Source: Pyrenula massariospora | Lineage: Eukaryota > Ascomycota > Eurotiomycetes > Pyrenulales > Pyrenulaceae | Assembly: GCA_021030905.1 (NCBI GenBank) | Contig: JAGFMI010000017.1 | Location: forward strand, 496,001 to 560,000 | Direction: 5' to 3' | Length of the DNA: 64,000 nucleotides | Shown here: positions 36,161-48,400 of the stretch, piece by piece | How positions within the stretch are numbered: the stretch's first letter is position 1 | Layout of the letters: every line of letters starts with the position of its first letter | Program-made: the position numbers and the translations under genes | The notes under the pieces: generated by a model | Told to the model about the DNA's origin: nothing | Seen by the model: only the letters and a program-made list of their open reading frames with translations | Databases searched by the model: none

Positions 36161-38107
36161 ATGTCACGACAAACTTCTCCTGAGCAAAATGCGCAAGCCG
36201 CGACTACTGGCAGTCGCGTCTGGTTAAATGGTTGGAGACTCCATACCATGACTTGCGGGTACTCTTAAACAGCAGCACATGCTTCATGAAACTAAGTCGA
36301 ACAGAATTCTGCTGTCAATGACACTTGTCTACATCGAGGTATCGATCGTAGGCACTTCGATCGTGTCCATCGTTCATAGCCTGAACGGCTTCAGTCAATC
36401 GTCTTTCATCGTTGCAGCCTACTTGGCGTCGTTCAGCAGTACTGATCTCTGACAGACTCTACATAAGAAGTGCTAATGGCGAAAAGGTCTTCTCATCATC
36501 TGGTGCAAGATTAGCGATGTCTTCAGCAGAAAATCCGCAATGATGACTGCCCAGTTTATGTTCGCTGCATTTTCAGGAGGCTGCGGAGCTGCACAGACTA
36601 TGGTCCAGCTGTAAGTCAAAGCGTTGAATCTCTTCCGAGAAGGTCTGAATAGTCAAAGTATCTCATGCCGCGCTTTACAAGGCGTTGGAGCCGCTGGATG
36701 TCTTGCATTGGGAATGGTGATGCTGTATGAGATGGTGCCTCCGTCTAAATATCCACTTTATGGCGCGGCCGTCTCTGCAAGCGCCGCATTAGGAAGCTTA
36801 ACTGGACCATTAATCGGGGGAGGTGTTAGCCAGTATTCAACCTGGAGATGGGCATTTCTCATCAAGTATGTCTTTGTGACTGGAGCTCCATACGCAATCT
36901 AACAATGACACAGTGTTCCCACAGCTGCAGTTGCATTGTTGCTAATCTTCATATCAATGCCTGCTGCATTCCCCTATCTGAGCAGTTCACCAATGTCGCG
37001 ATCTCCAGTCAAGTCACGAAAGTTTGCCCAACTCGATCTGATGGGATCATTTCTTCTTATCCTTGGCACTTACACCTTGGTAACTGTGCTTCTGAATGCT
37101 GGCACATTGTTTAGATGGAGTAGTGCCACCAGTATTGTACTTCTGGTCATATCGGGACTCTCATGGATCGCTTTCCTTCTCGTAGAGCGTTATCTGACGA
37201 GTAACGACTGGAATATTCAGCCCATCTTTCCTTGGCGATTTCTTCTGAACAGAATTTGGATGGGGACACTTTTGTAAGTGAAACTAAATGAAAAGGCTTT
37301 AAAAGCTTGCTTCTAACAAGTAATAGAAGTTCCCTGATCTCCGGAGTGCCATATAGTGTCCTTGTGGTCATTCTACCACAAAGATTTCAGATCGCAAATG
37401 GCCTAAGCGCTTTGAACGCTGGCGTCAGACTAATTCCTTTCAATGCCTTTATATCATTTGGCTCTACAGCTGTAAGTATCATCACAGCAAAGACAAAGAC
37501 CTCACCACTCTACTTGATGATCGTTGGGTTTGTGCTACAGCTAGCGGGAATCGTTCCAATGGCCTATCTCTCAGAAGATAGACAGTTACCTACCTCGATA
37601 TACGGATTCCAAGTCCTCGCTGGGCTAGGAGTCGGCTGCATATTTGGTATAACGGTTTTGCTTCCGCCAGTGCTAGTTGAAATGCGAGACCTTTGTGAGT
37701 GTTTTCAAGGGATTCTTGATTTGTATGACTAACGAGATGTACAAGCTGTTGGAGCTGGCGCACTCGTCCAGTTTCGGGTCCTTGGAGGTGCTGTCGGGCT
37801 TGCGATCGCCTCGACCGTCTCTAATAACTACCTTACCTCAAACTTACGAGGCTTGATAGGATCAGGAAACCTATCACAATTTATCGAATCCTTTCAGCAC
37901 ACAAAGAAATTCTCGCCACTCCAACGAGCACAGATAGAGCGGGCATTTGCTCACTCTTTCAGTCTCCAAGCCAAGGTTTTGATAGGGTTTGCAGCTGTGC
38001 AGTTTGCGGTGATTGCTCTTCTTTGGCGCAGGCCTCAAATTTTACTCCTGAATCAAATAAAGCAGAGTAAGCCGGAAGGGAGTAAGGCTGAGAAACAAGA
38101 GGTATGA
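36161..38107 (+). CDS. MFS exporter, 14-helix drug:H+ antiporter (DHA2) type
   Basis: This is a plasma-membrane efflux pump of the kind that exports fungal metabolites. Seven exons (36161-36258, 36305-36438, 36487-36610, 36659-36865, 36914-37273, 37327-37694, 37746-38107) give 550 residues, the usual DHA2 size. The short first exon restores the family opening WLNGWRLHTMTCG-ILLSMTLVYIEVSIVGTSIVS. Other landmarks are LNGFSQSSFIVAAYL, LIIWCKISDVFSRKS, the motif C-like region CRALQGVGAAGCLALGMVMLYEMVPPSKYPLYG, STWRWAFLINVP and the closing block GAGALVQFRVLGGAVGLAIAST. In the first helix, the Asp usual in LDxTIVxT is Glu (YIEVSIVGT). As the first gene of the polyketide cluster it is the natural candidate for product export. 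Confidence 0.9.
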
Positions 38108-39431
38108 AACAAGCTTATGACGGAGCATAACAGCAATTGTCATTTACCGAGAACCAAAACATTTCTGCTTTTCCTCCTAGTGCATGGGATTTTAGATCTG
38201 CTTGCCTCTTTCGCATCATAAATGGTAGCATCGTAAAGGACGTTACAAGGGCTTGCAGCAAAGGCCATCCTGTCGTGATTGCTTTTCTAGGAAGCTATCC
38301 CCGAGGACCGGAATAGAGGGGCTTGACTATGACTGGCCAAGCTCTGTCGTGTAAATAAGGGTGCCGTGGATGCCTGCCGAAAGCCGAGCGTTGCCGAACA
38401 TGAAGTGATGATGCGATAATCTTTGCATGCGATGGAACGCGACCCTGGCATCCTTGAGAATTTTGGGGTGCAAGGACTTGTTGTCCATTTCAAATCTAAA
38501 TTGGGGGCTGAAAATTGCAAGGTAGCAGCGCCTGTTTTCTTCTCGGGCCTCTAGCCAATCAAGGAAGCACTGAGATCTACAGATGACCCAGAGTGTGAGA
38601 TAACGACGTCGGGGATCCGCCCCACCATAAAATCCCGGTCAGGGATGCAGCTTACGAAAAAGTGTGTCACAAGGATGTGTGCTACCAAGAATCCGCGTGA
38701 CAAGGATGCCCAACGTATATGCAAGCCATGGATAACGGCCTCGGCGAGATCAGCCCTTCTTCAGGCTATGTATCCCTGAAACGCCACACAATAGCTCCTC
38801 TCCACGTAGGTCACTAGTCCTGCAGGCGACCTAGCAAAATAGCAGCCGCACCGCACGGATCCTTTGACCGAGAAGTGAGTCTAACGCGTTGAAGCAAAAC
38901 TGAAACTTGAGATGACGATATGGGAGGATGAGTATGGATTGATGAGTACCAGTCATTCAAAATATCGACTTGCCATCATCGGCCATGAACAAACGGAATG
39001 GGCTAAGCGAGGCTAGGATCTTGGCTCAGGCACGGCTATGGACCGATTTCCAGCCCTATATTGGTCTGCACTATCAATACCAGGGCTCACATTTCGATGT
39101 TGCGCAGCCTTCACGGCTGAAGCTAGGGAATCATGTGAATGAAATCGAAAGAAGAAACGCGCCGCGCAAAACGCCAAACTTACATCGGAACAAGCCGAAA
39201 ACGCTAGTCAAAAGACGTATCTGTTTCAGGACTTGACGAACTTGATATCGAAAAGAATGACATTGACACATTGGTCTCTTTTCGTCGTAGCGACGTGATG
39301 TATTGTCAAAAGACATCACAAATATATATACGTAGGTTGTGTGCTTCTGTGACGGGCTATTTGGACAATTGTATCACGGCCAAGCTTTGCTTTGAATTCG
39401 AGACGAAAGGTGTTCAGTTAGTCTTCCAACA
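38108..39431. other. Intergenic region between exporter and first cluster P450
   Basis: No gene is visible. Frames near 38970-39320 are short and overlap on both strands. Confidence 0.4.
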
Positions 39432-41227
39432 ATGCTCTCATCAGCTGGCATAATCTCGACCTTCAAGGTCTTTGCTCTACTCTTTGTTACTTTGATATGC
39501 ATCAGAGTACGTAATCATCGTCCCTAGCGTTCTCCCTCAGTGTCGCTAAGATTATTCGTCAGACATTAGTCGTCGCAATATACCGATGGAAATTCCACCC
39601 ACTAGCAAAGTATCCAGGCCCATGGCTTGGAAAGATCACAGACCTGTACGGAGCTTATCATAGTGCCAGAGGGCAGGAGCATTTAGCCGTTCGCAAAGCT
39701 CACGAAAAATGGGGTAAGATATAGACCGGAGTCACATTCCTTCATCTCTGACGGCGAATGTAGGTCCATTTGTCCGCATAGGCCCCAACAGGCTCTCGAC
39801 ATCTCAAGCCAATGCAGTGCACGGTAGGTGATCAAACATCTGCTGCAATTGAACGTTCTCACACAATCAAGACATCTACACATCCAAAGACTTTCAAAAA
39901 TCAAAAGCGTACATGACAATGCAGCCAGCGCCCGGAGCATTCAACCTTCATACAGCCATCGACATGGGACTTCATCGACATAAACGCAAGATTGTTGGCC
40001 AAGCTTTCACCGAGAAGTCTGTGCGGGAGTTTGAGCCTACGATAGTGGGTATGGTCAATGTCTTTCTCAACGAGATCTCCAAGGCCACAAAAGCTTCGGG
40101 TAATGTAGACTCAGGTTGGTCTAATCCGCTTGATATGAACCTCATGTGCACTCGTCTTGCAGTGGATGTTATGGGCTGCCTTGGATTTGGTCGGTCTTTC
40201 GATCTGCAAACCAGTCCTGAAAATCAATTTATCATCCCTGCTATAAATGCCGCCAGCGTCATGGCAGGAGTCTATGCCCAGTATCCCCGGTTGAAAGAAT
40301 ATGGTCTTGGAGATTTTGTGAAGTTTACCGGCGGATGGACACGAGCTCGATTTGGAAAATTGGCGAAAAGTCTTATGGAAGCCAGAGTGAAAGAGGAAAA
40401 GGATTCCAAGAGAGATCTATTTTCGTTTCTAATCGATGCTCAAAATCCTGAAAATGGCCAAACCTTCACCTTGGATGAGCTCTGGGCCGAAAGTAGACTT
40501 GTTATGATAGCAGGTGAGCCACTTTCAAAGAGATAATCCAGATCGGAACGTATCTGACCTACTTCCAGGCTCTGACACAGTGTCTACTGCCATGGCAGCA
40601 ACCTTCTTCTATCTATCTCGGTACCCAGACTGCTACCAGAAGCTCGTGTCAATCATCCGAAGCTCCTATTCTTCTTTGGACGAGATCACGCGAGATAGTC
40701 TACGCTCCTGCGACTATCTACGCGCTTGTGTCGATGAGGCGATACGCATGTCGCCACCCGTACCGTCAATGTTGTGGCGGGAAGTCATCAACTCAGGAGC
40801 CACGGTGGACGGCACTTTCATTCCGCCCGGTATTGACATCGGCCTCTCGCTGTATATAATCAATCACAATGAGTCGGTGTTCCCGCAGTCGTTCACGTAC
40901 AATCCGGATCGTTGGGTGGAGAGCGATACGAATCCCATCGACCAGGTCGAATCCCAGCGAAGGGCTTTCCGTCCGTTCATCCTCGGTCCCCAGGAGTGTG
41001 TTGGAAAAACAATGGCGTACGCTGAGGTTTCGATTGCGATCGCGCGAGCGCTTTGGTGCTTCGACATACGTCGTCCGGAAGGGCCGATGGATGCTGTTGG
41101 AGCTGGGAGCCCTGACGGATTGGAGGGTAGGCAGAGGATCAATGAATTTCAGTTGTGGGAACACATCACGGCCAAAAATGAGGGACCGTGCCTAGAATTC
41201 CGTCGTCGACCTGGGGTAGCACTTTGA
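39432..41227 (+). CDS. Cytochrome P450, trichothecene C-15 hydroxylase-like (CYP65-type)
   Basis: This microsomal P450 has 528 residues in five exons: 39432-39506, 39563-39713, 39764-39823, 39872-40513 and 40569-41227. The first exon encodes a hydrophobic anchor, followed by YRWKFHPLAKYPGPWLGKITDLY. The I-helix oxygen-binding motif is AGSDTVSTAM, the K-helix is EAIR, and the haem loop is FILGPQECVGKTMAYAE with the axial Cys near residue 453. Similarity is to fungal isotrichodermin C-15-hydroxylase-like enzymes. It is a close paralog of the P450 at the other end of the cluster (55227-56949). The second and third exons have exactly the same lengths (151 and 60 bases) in both genes. It probably hydroxylates the polyketide product. 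Confidence 0.9.
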
Positions 41228-41759
41228 TATGTCTACTAGGAGGCTGGTGCATTGCCTTCATGGCTTGCGCAAGGGGTGCAGAAGTGGGCGTTGGATATCA
41301 AATTGAAACTTGTATGTGTATTGTTGTGATGGATAAGTCCCGTTGTATAATCTATATAGTTCAAACTCATAGGAGTCTTTTGATGGTTAGCAGTCAGTTC
41401 AGGTTGGCCTCGGCCAACAACTCCAACCATTTCAAAGTCAAAGTTTCAGTAAGCTAAATAATAGTCAACCATGTCCGTAACAACAGCAGCCCACGGTACC
41501 ACCCAGTATACAGTTAGGGGCTAGGTCATTCAGAGAAGTGACAATCCCTCTTGTTGAGTAATCCGAATCTTCGGATATGCAGCAATCAGCCTAGCCCTGC
41601 AGGACAATAGAAATGTACCCCTCACTTACTCCGCTGTAGATGTCGCCTTAGCGGGCCACCAGATAAGCAGATGTGCCGCGATCTTCCACCCAGATTTCTT
41701 ATATGAACAACAAAAAAGTCCGGCCCAAATGTTTTGTACAATTATCCAAAAACAAAATG
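41228..41759. other. Intergenic region
   Basis: No gene is seen between the P450 stop and the tRNA-like element. The TTTTGTTTTT tract just downstream of that element (minus strand) lies at its right end. Confidence 0.4.
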
Positions 41760-41892
41760 GGCTGAACGGCGATTTGAACGCCGGACCTCTTACAATTTGG
41801 AAAGAAACCCAAAGCTACGAAATAATTAGATGATATATAGACAAAGCTGAAAGGAAGATTGACCAAGAATTCTGCCACTGAACTATCCAGCC
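41760..41892 (-). tRNA. Putative tRNA or tRNA-like element with a long insertion
   Basis: On the minus strand GGCTGGA and TTCAGCC form a seven-pair acceptor stem. GTTC-AGTGGCA-GAAT forms a D arm, and CGGCG-TTCAAAT-CGCCG a perfect T arm. The A box (TAGTTCAGTGG) and B box (GTTCAAATC) fit, and a T-rich Pol III terminator follows. The anticodon arm is doubtful. TCTTG/TAAGA pair, but then base 26 is missing and about 60 bases lie in the loop. The apparent anticodon would be CAA, yet no long variable arm typical of tRNA-Leu is present. It may be a tRNA with an unusually long intron, a decaying copy, or a tRNA-derived element. Confidence 0.4.
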
Positions 41893-42414
41893 TGCAGGGA
41901 ACTGAGGCTTGCAATTTTCATTAATAACACTATCTATGATCCATATTCCACAGACTGACAATTAGAAGAGACCTGTGGGATTTCCATAGCACATAGTTGC
42001 CTCGCTCTTTTCCCGGCTTCGTCTTTCAGAGGGTTCTCGAATAAAGATTTCATAATAGTCTTCCTACTGCTTCTTGCATCCAAAAGCAGCAAGAATAGAC
42101 GAAAGATTCATTCTACGTCTTGCAGTCGCTTTAGCCCATACACATTCTCTTGGTAGAAGACGAGAAAGATTTTCTGTTCTCGTAGTCCTGCGAGTCCTTC
42201 ACCTCCACACACATCCTCTATGCCAGCAGATAAGACTCAAGGAGGGAAAATAGGGAGTGAGCGACCACAGCGCATTATACGACCCGAGAAGAGTCTACTG
42301 AATTTGCAAGAAAAGAAAGATTCCTTACTGTCATAAGTTAGATATAGAGTCTAAAATCCAAACCCCACCCTAACGCCGGCCTAAACACAAAATCCCTCTA
42401 TCAATCTCATCCAT
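41893..42414. other. Intergenic region downstream of the polyketide synthase
   Basis: No gene is seen. The right part is C/T-rich and would hold the 3' untranslated region of the minus-strand polyketide synthase gene. Confidence 0.4.
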
Positions 42415-45400
42415 TCATCCATCCGCCTCTTCCACCGCCGCCGCAACAGTCCCGCTCAGACTCGCCACCGAACTCCTCCCATCCAGCAACGTCAAGAACG
42501 GCACATCCACCGCGAAGCTCTGCCAGAACCATCCCCTCAACTCCGACGCGAGCATGCTGTCCATGCCGTACGCCGCCAGCGGCTTGCTCACATCCACCTG
42601 CGCAACGGGCAGCAGGACCAGGTTGCCGAACCGCTTGGCCACGTGGGCGAGGACAGCGTCGGACAGGCTCGCTCCGCTGTTGAGCGCCTCCGCCACCTCG
42701 GCCGGGAGGTTGCTGCTGTGCTGGTGCTTGATCGACTTGTCCGCGTTGTCGCCAACGTCGAGCGCGCCGGCAAGGACCTGTGCGCGCGGGTCGTTGAGGG
42801 TCGGGCTGGAGCCCTCGAAGCCCTTTTTGCGGAGCGCCTTGAGGCCGTGGGGTTCGAGGCCGGTGAGGACGTGGGCGTGCGCGAGGGCATCGTAGGCGTG
42901 AGGGATGGTCGGCTCACGGGCGGCGGAGAGCGAGATGTCGGTTATCTGGAGGAGCTCGTCTTCGGTGAGCGCCTGGATGCCCTTTCGAAGGAGCAGGGCT
43001 TCGATCTCCGGGTTGTCGTGGAGGTAGCCGACCTCGGAGATCATGCCGAAGCCGATTGAGGTTGCGGGGAGGCCTTGGGAGCGACGGTGTCGGGCGAAGA
43101 TGTCGAGGAAGTGGTTACCCGCGCAGTAGTTGGACTCTGTTGCTGTGCCGACGCTGCCGGAGACTGAACTGGTCATCAGGAAGAAATCGAGTTCGGAGTC
43201 CTTGCCTTTGATGGCGTTATGCAAGTTCCACGTTCCTTGGACTTTGGGGTCGATGCCGGTGTGCCACGCTTCGTTGCTCATGGTTGTGAAGAGCGCTTCC
43301 TATACAATTGTCAGATACCGTGGCGTGTGTAGAAGAGCACCAAGTTGAGAGTGACTTACATTCAAACCCATGGCAGCCTGAACGACACCACCAACCTTCC
43401 CATCAACTGCATCCACAGTCTTCTTCACATCTTCATAGCTGCAAACGTCACCGCGCACGACCTTACAGGTGCCGCCGCTATATTCGAGATCCTCAATAAG
43501 GCGGCGAGCAGGTGCCTTATCGGTGCCAGAGCGACCGAGAAAGACAAATTTCCGACCTCCGCGCGACATGATCCACTTTGACATGGAACGGCCAAGCCCA
43601 CCCAGACAACCGATCATCACGTACCACTTCTCGGAGCTGAATGTATTATCATATTTGAAGAGCTGGGTACGGATTTGCGATTCCGGGTTTCCCAAGCTGG
43701 TGGCGATCTTGCCCATGCGATTCTGCGAGGAGAAATGTCGTAGCGCTTGGGTCAACTGGGAAATGTCAAAGACTTCCAGAGGCTCGATCTTCGTAATCTT
43801 CTTCTCGCGATAGAGCTTCAGCACATCGGCGAGCAGACGAGACCACTGAGCGTGATGAGCGGGGTTGTCAGAGTTACAGAGGTCTGAGATGTCAAATGCG
43901 GTAAACGTGACGTTGTTCAGGAAATGCTCCATCGAGAGCTTGCCGCCGGTGCTCAAGTCAAGGTTCCCAATCTCGATGAAACGACCGTAAGAAGCGCAGC
44001 ATTTCCACGATGCGTGCAGCAAGTCACCGCTGAGCGAGTTGAGGACTACATCCACACCACGTCCCTTAGTTGCTTCCATGATGCCGGACAAGAACGACGT
44101 GTCGCGCGAAGTAAACACATTCTCCGGCTTAATGCCAAAGTTGTCCACAAGGTAAGCTTTCTTCGCATCATTGGATACGGCCGTGAAGATCTCAGCATTG
44201 GCAAGTTTAGCGATCTGGATAGCAGCAATACCTACATCACCCGCGCCGGAATGGATCAAGACAGACTCACCCGGCTGGATACGTGCACGGTCGTGGAGGC
44301 CATAGCTCGCAGTAGCAAAGACAAAGCCAAGGGTCGACATGGAATGGAAGTCTTCATCATCTCGAAGCTTAGCGACTGACCATTCAGGTACGATCTGAAG
44401 CGTCTGGAAGCTACAGGGCGCCATTACGACAACGCGATCGCCGGTGCCAACGGACGAAACTTCCGAGCCGACATTCTCCACGATCCCGGAGAATTCGAGA
44501 CAGCAGGTCGCGTTCTTTGTATCCAGCTTTCCAGTAAGAGCGTAGAAATCTTGGTCATTGAAACCGAAAGATTTGACATGGATGGAGACTTCTCTTGCGC
44601 CGAGGGAAGTTTTTGGCTCCAACTCCTCGAAGTACACGGTATCAAATTGCCCGGGGCTTTTCATTGCCAACTTCGCCGACCTGACATCCTTCAAAGCTAG
44701 ATCCTTGTATTCATTGCCCTGCTTGAGCCTGAAGGAAGAATTGAGCGAGTCATCGGGAACAAAACGGCTCACATGAGGCACACCGTTTTGCTGAACAAAT
44801 TCAAGGTCGGGAACGCCTCCCTTTTGGCGTAGCGTGGTAAGGATATTGTCAGCTGTGATATCGATTCTGGTTCGGATGTCGTCAACGTCGTAGACGATGA
44901 ACTTCAGCGAAGGTTGCTCCAGCATAAGCGCTCGGGCGGCTCCATTGACTAAGGAAAACTCAGGAGATTCTCCCTTAAGAAGATTACCATTAGTTACCCA
45001 AACGATTGTCGAAGCATTATCGGTCATGAGCTTAATGCCACGCACCTCGGCGTGAGTACTGGTCGCTAGAACAGGTCTTTGGCTCTCGATGAGCGAGAAG
45101 ACCGTTGTCCCTGTGGTGATATCGCCATCTTTTAGATCCTCGAGTGAAACTCGTGACACGGACTGACCCGGAATTTTGGAAAGTCTGGCCACGATGGTCT
45201 CGCTGAACTCGCTAGGACCAAGATCAACAACGACAGACCTGGAAGCTTTTACCGCCTTAGAGCTCTCTTCTTCAATTGCCCGGCTCAAAGAAATCCCGCC
45301 ACTCCTAGAGGTCAATTTGGACCACAGGGTCTCAAAGTTGGTTGATCGAAGGAATCGTTCCGGCTTTGATCCGGCCAGAGCCAACACTAACCCATGAGGC

Positions 45401-48400
45401 CCGAGACGGGCTTTGAGAGACTCGATGTGAGAGTCAAGATAAACATCAGTAGTAGAGTGAAAAGGCAGAAGAATGAGATCGAACTTCTTGTCTGCAAGGT
45501 CATCTGACTCTTTACGTTCGAAAGAAGAAAGATCCACAGAAGCGCCAGAGAGCTCTCCGATTTCGTTAAAAGCGCCGCATGTGTAGGAACTAAGTCTCTT
45601 AAAGTCGGTCTTCGCAAGGAGTAGATCAAGGGTCATCGCTAAGATCTCATTGATGTCATTACCAAGCTCCAGAATCCTGAGCGTAGGATTCTTATGGGTC
45701 AGAAGATCGAGAGAAGCAGCCATCTTCAGCAGCCCCTCGTCATTAATTTCGGAATGTGCTTCACTGACAGAGCCATTTAGGTATTCGGTAAACTTGTCTG
45801 AGTTCATCATTCCCAGGCCGAAAACATCAGGTTTCCACAAGACGTGAAGCATGGGATGTCTCCTATCCGCAACACCGACTTGAGTTGCGGCTTCATAAGG
45901 GGCAAGTTTCACATTCTCGAGTTTTGCATGTATTTCCCCATCCGCTCCGACCAGCTCAGCACCAATCTTTGCTGAGCCGAATCCAGTCCGTTCAGCAAAG
46001 GAATTAATGGTGGACGGCGATGGCCTCGTGAAATCCGGAGTCTTGATTATTCCCTTTGCAACGCGGGTAGGAACTTTACCGCGAAGGGCCTTTGTCACAC
46101 CGGCAGCGGTGGCAATGAGAGAGCTTTGTAACATGGCATCAATCGTGATTGGGTGGATAGCATAAATGGAAAACTCATCACCTTCTACTCGCTGAAGAGG
46201 TACATTGGTGCTGCAGTAGTGACTATTCTTCATACGGCTGACATGGAACTCTTCAATGGGGCGGAACTTCGCACCGTAATTGAGACCTTGCTTTCGAAAG
46301 TTCTCGTACCACACGCGAGGAGCAGTAGGCTCCAGGGTACCCTCAGGTGCTTTGAACTGAGATTCAATAGCTTTCGACTCCCCGGTTATCATACTAATTG
46401 AGCCGCTGGCGTGTTGAATAGATTGGCCATTCTGGAAGGATGCAATATTGAACTCCCACCAAGTCCCCGATGTGGAGGCGCAGGTGATTCGAGTGCGACG
46501 AATGGTGGTGAAGAGCTCAACCTGAGCAGATGCTTCTGTGGAGAGTACCAAAGCACTAAGGATGTTAACATTCTGAAGGTTGAATGTAGGTCGGTGATCC
46601 CATGAGGCATTGGATGCTTGGAGGACGGCCTCCATGGCCATGCTCATATAGCCGGCGCCTGGAAAAACTACGGTTTCTTCTAATTTGTGGTCCTGGAGCC
46701 AAGAAATGTCGTCAACTCTGATAATGTTGCGCCATATCAAGTCAATTTCATTACCTCCATTACATTTAGAACCGAGGAGTTCATGACGCCGGTATTTTCT
46801 GTTTTTAAATTCGATACTTGAGCGACACTCACTCCAAAGCATGGTATCATAGTGCCAGCTATAATTTGGCAAGTCAGTAAGAACCTTAAAGTGATTGGTC
46901 TGCCTCTTGCTGCTCGACTCCAATCCGTTCATCTTCTCAAAGGAAACTTCATGACCCGCGAGCCATAGACGTCCGGCCAGATGAAGGACAGATTCGCTTG
47001 CATTTTCAAAACGTTGGATTGCTGCGTCGTATAACATATCTTCCTCGGGTATGTTCAACTTCTTACGTATCTGTTTGATGGGAAGTTGCAATGCTGAATG
47101 AGGACCGAGCTCGATCAAGTGGAATTTTCCTTCTTTACTTAGTCGCCCAATTGCTTGTGCAAATAGGACAGGACTTTCCATGTTCGACCTCCAGTATGCT
47201 GGGCTCACTTCTGTGGTGATCTTATTTGTGACAGATGATACAAAGGTAGCCCTCTCTGTGACCTTAAAGGATGGGTCAAGAGCTGGAAGGACTTTTTCAA
47301 GAATTGCTTGATAGTCTTTACCTGGTGCCAGCATGTGATGAGAGTGGTATGCCTGACCTCCGGTGTTCAATTTTCGGGCAAAAACTCCTTTCTCCTGTTG
47401 CCGAGAGAAGAAAAAATCGATAGCACCTGCGTCACCAGATATCGTGACGCTCTCAGGAGAATTGACGCAAGCAATGCAAATCTTGCCCTTGAGGCCAGCT
47501 CGATCTATCTCTTTGTCCGCTTCTTCTTGTGAAAGGCCAGCGGCCATCATGCTACCGTCAGAATGATGTTTGGAAATAAGATAACCGCGGTAGTAGGCGA
47601 CGGTGATAGCCTCCGCTGCGGTGAGAAGCCCTGCGGCAAAGGCAGCGCCGATCTCACCCGATGAATGCCCAACTGAAGCTGACGGGAAGATATCCCATTC
47701 CGCGAGCAATCGGACGAGCGCGACTTGAATGGCCGTGCAAGTAGGTTGCGACCGCGTAGGGTGATGAATCTGGCTGGTTTCTTTATCTTTGAGAATCTCC
47801 TCGCGAAGAGTCCATACAGGAGGATGAGGCAAATCTTGAAGCACAGCATCCATTTCTGAGACCGCGTCCCGGAAAACGACGAACTCAGTGAATAGCTCCT
47901 TGCACATCTCTGGCCACTGCGAGCCTTGGCCGGTGAATACGTAAGCAAATGGCAACTCGCCGCTATCAGGTCCACCTGGGATCATCGAGAGCTTCTTGCT
48001 CGCGAGAACCTCTGCGATGTTGGCGTTGCGGTCCAAGATCATATATCCCCGCTCGCGCAGATGAGACCTGCGTGTTCCTAGGGTATAGGTGAGGTCGAAG
48101 AGGCTGGTATCATGGAAATCATAGGTGGAAAGATCCTTGACGCGGGCGTCGAGGGACTCCGAAGTAGCAGCGGAGAATGGTAGCACAAAGAACTTTGGGA
48201 GGCACTGGGCACGATCAATTTTGCTTGCTGCATCATAGTCTTGTGGAAGATGAACTTGAGCATCCTCGACGATGATGTGAGCATTTGCGCCTCCGTAACC
48301 AAAGGAGTTGATACTAGCACGCTTTACTGACCCATTGGTGGCGGGCCATGGCTCCAAATGAGTGGGGATATGTATGTTCCACTCGTCAATCTTCAGCTTA

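Noticed and set aside
36279-38107. Starting the MFS exporter at the ATG at 36279
   Set aside because: An upstream exon from 36161 splices in frame and restores the conserved WLNGWRLH opening, giving the normal family length.
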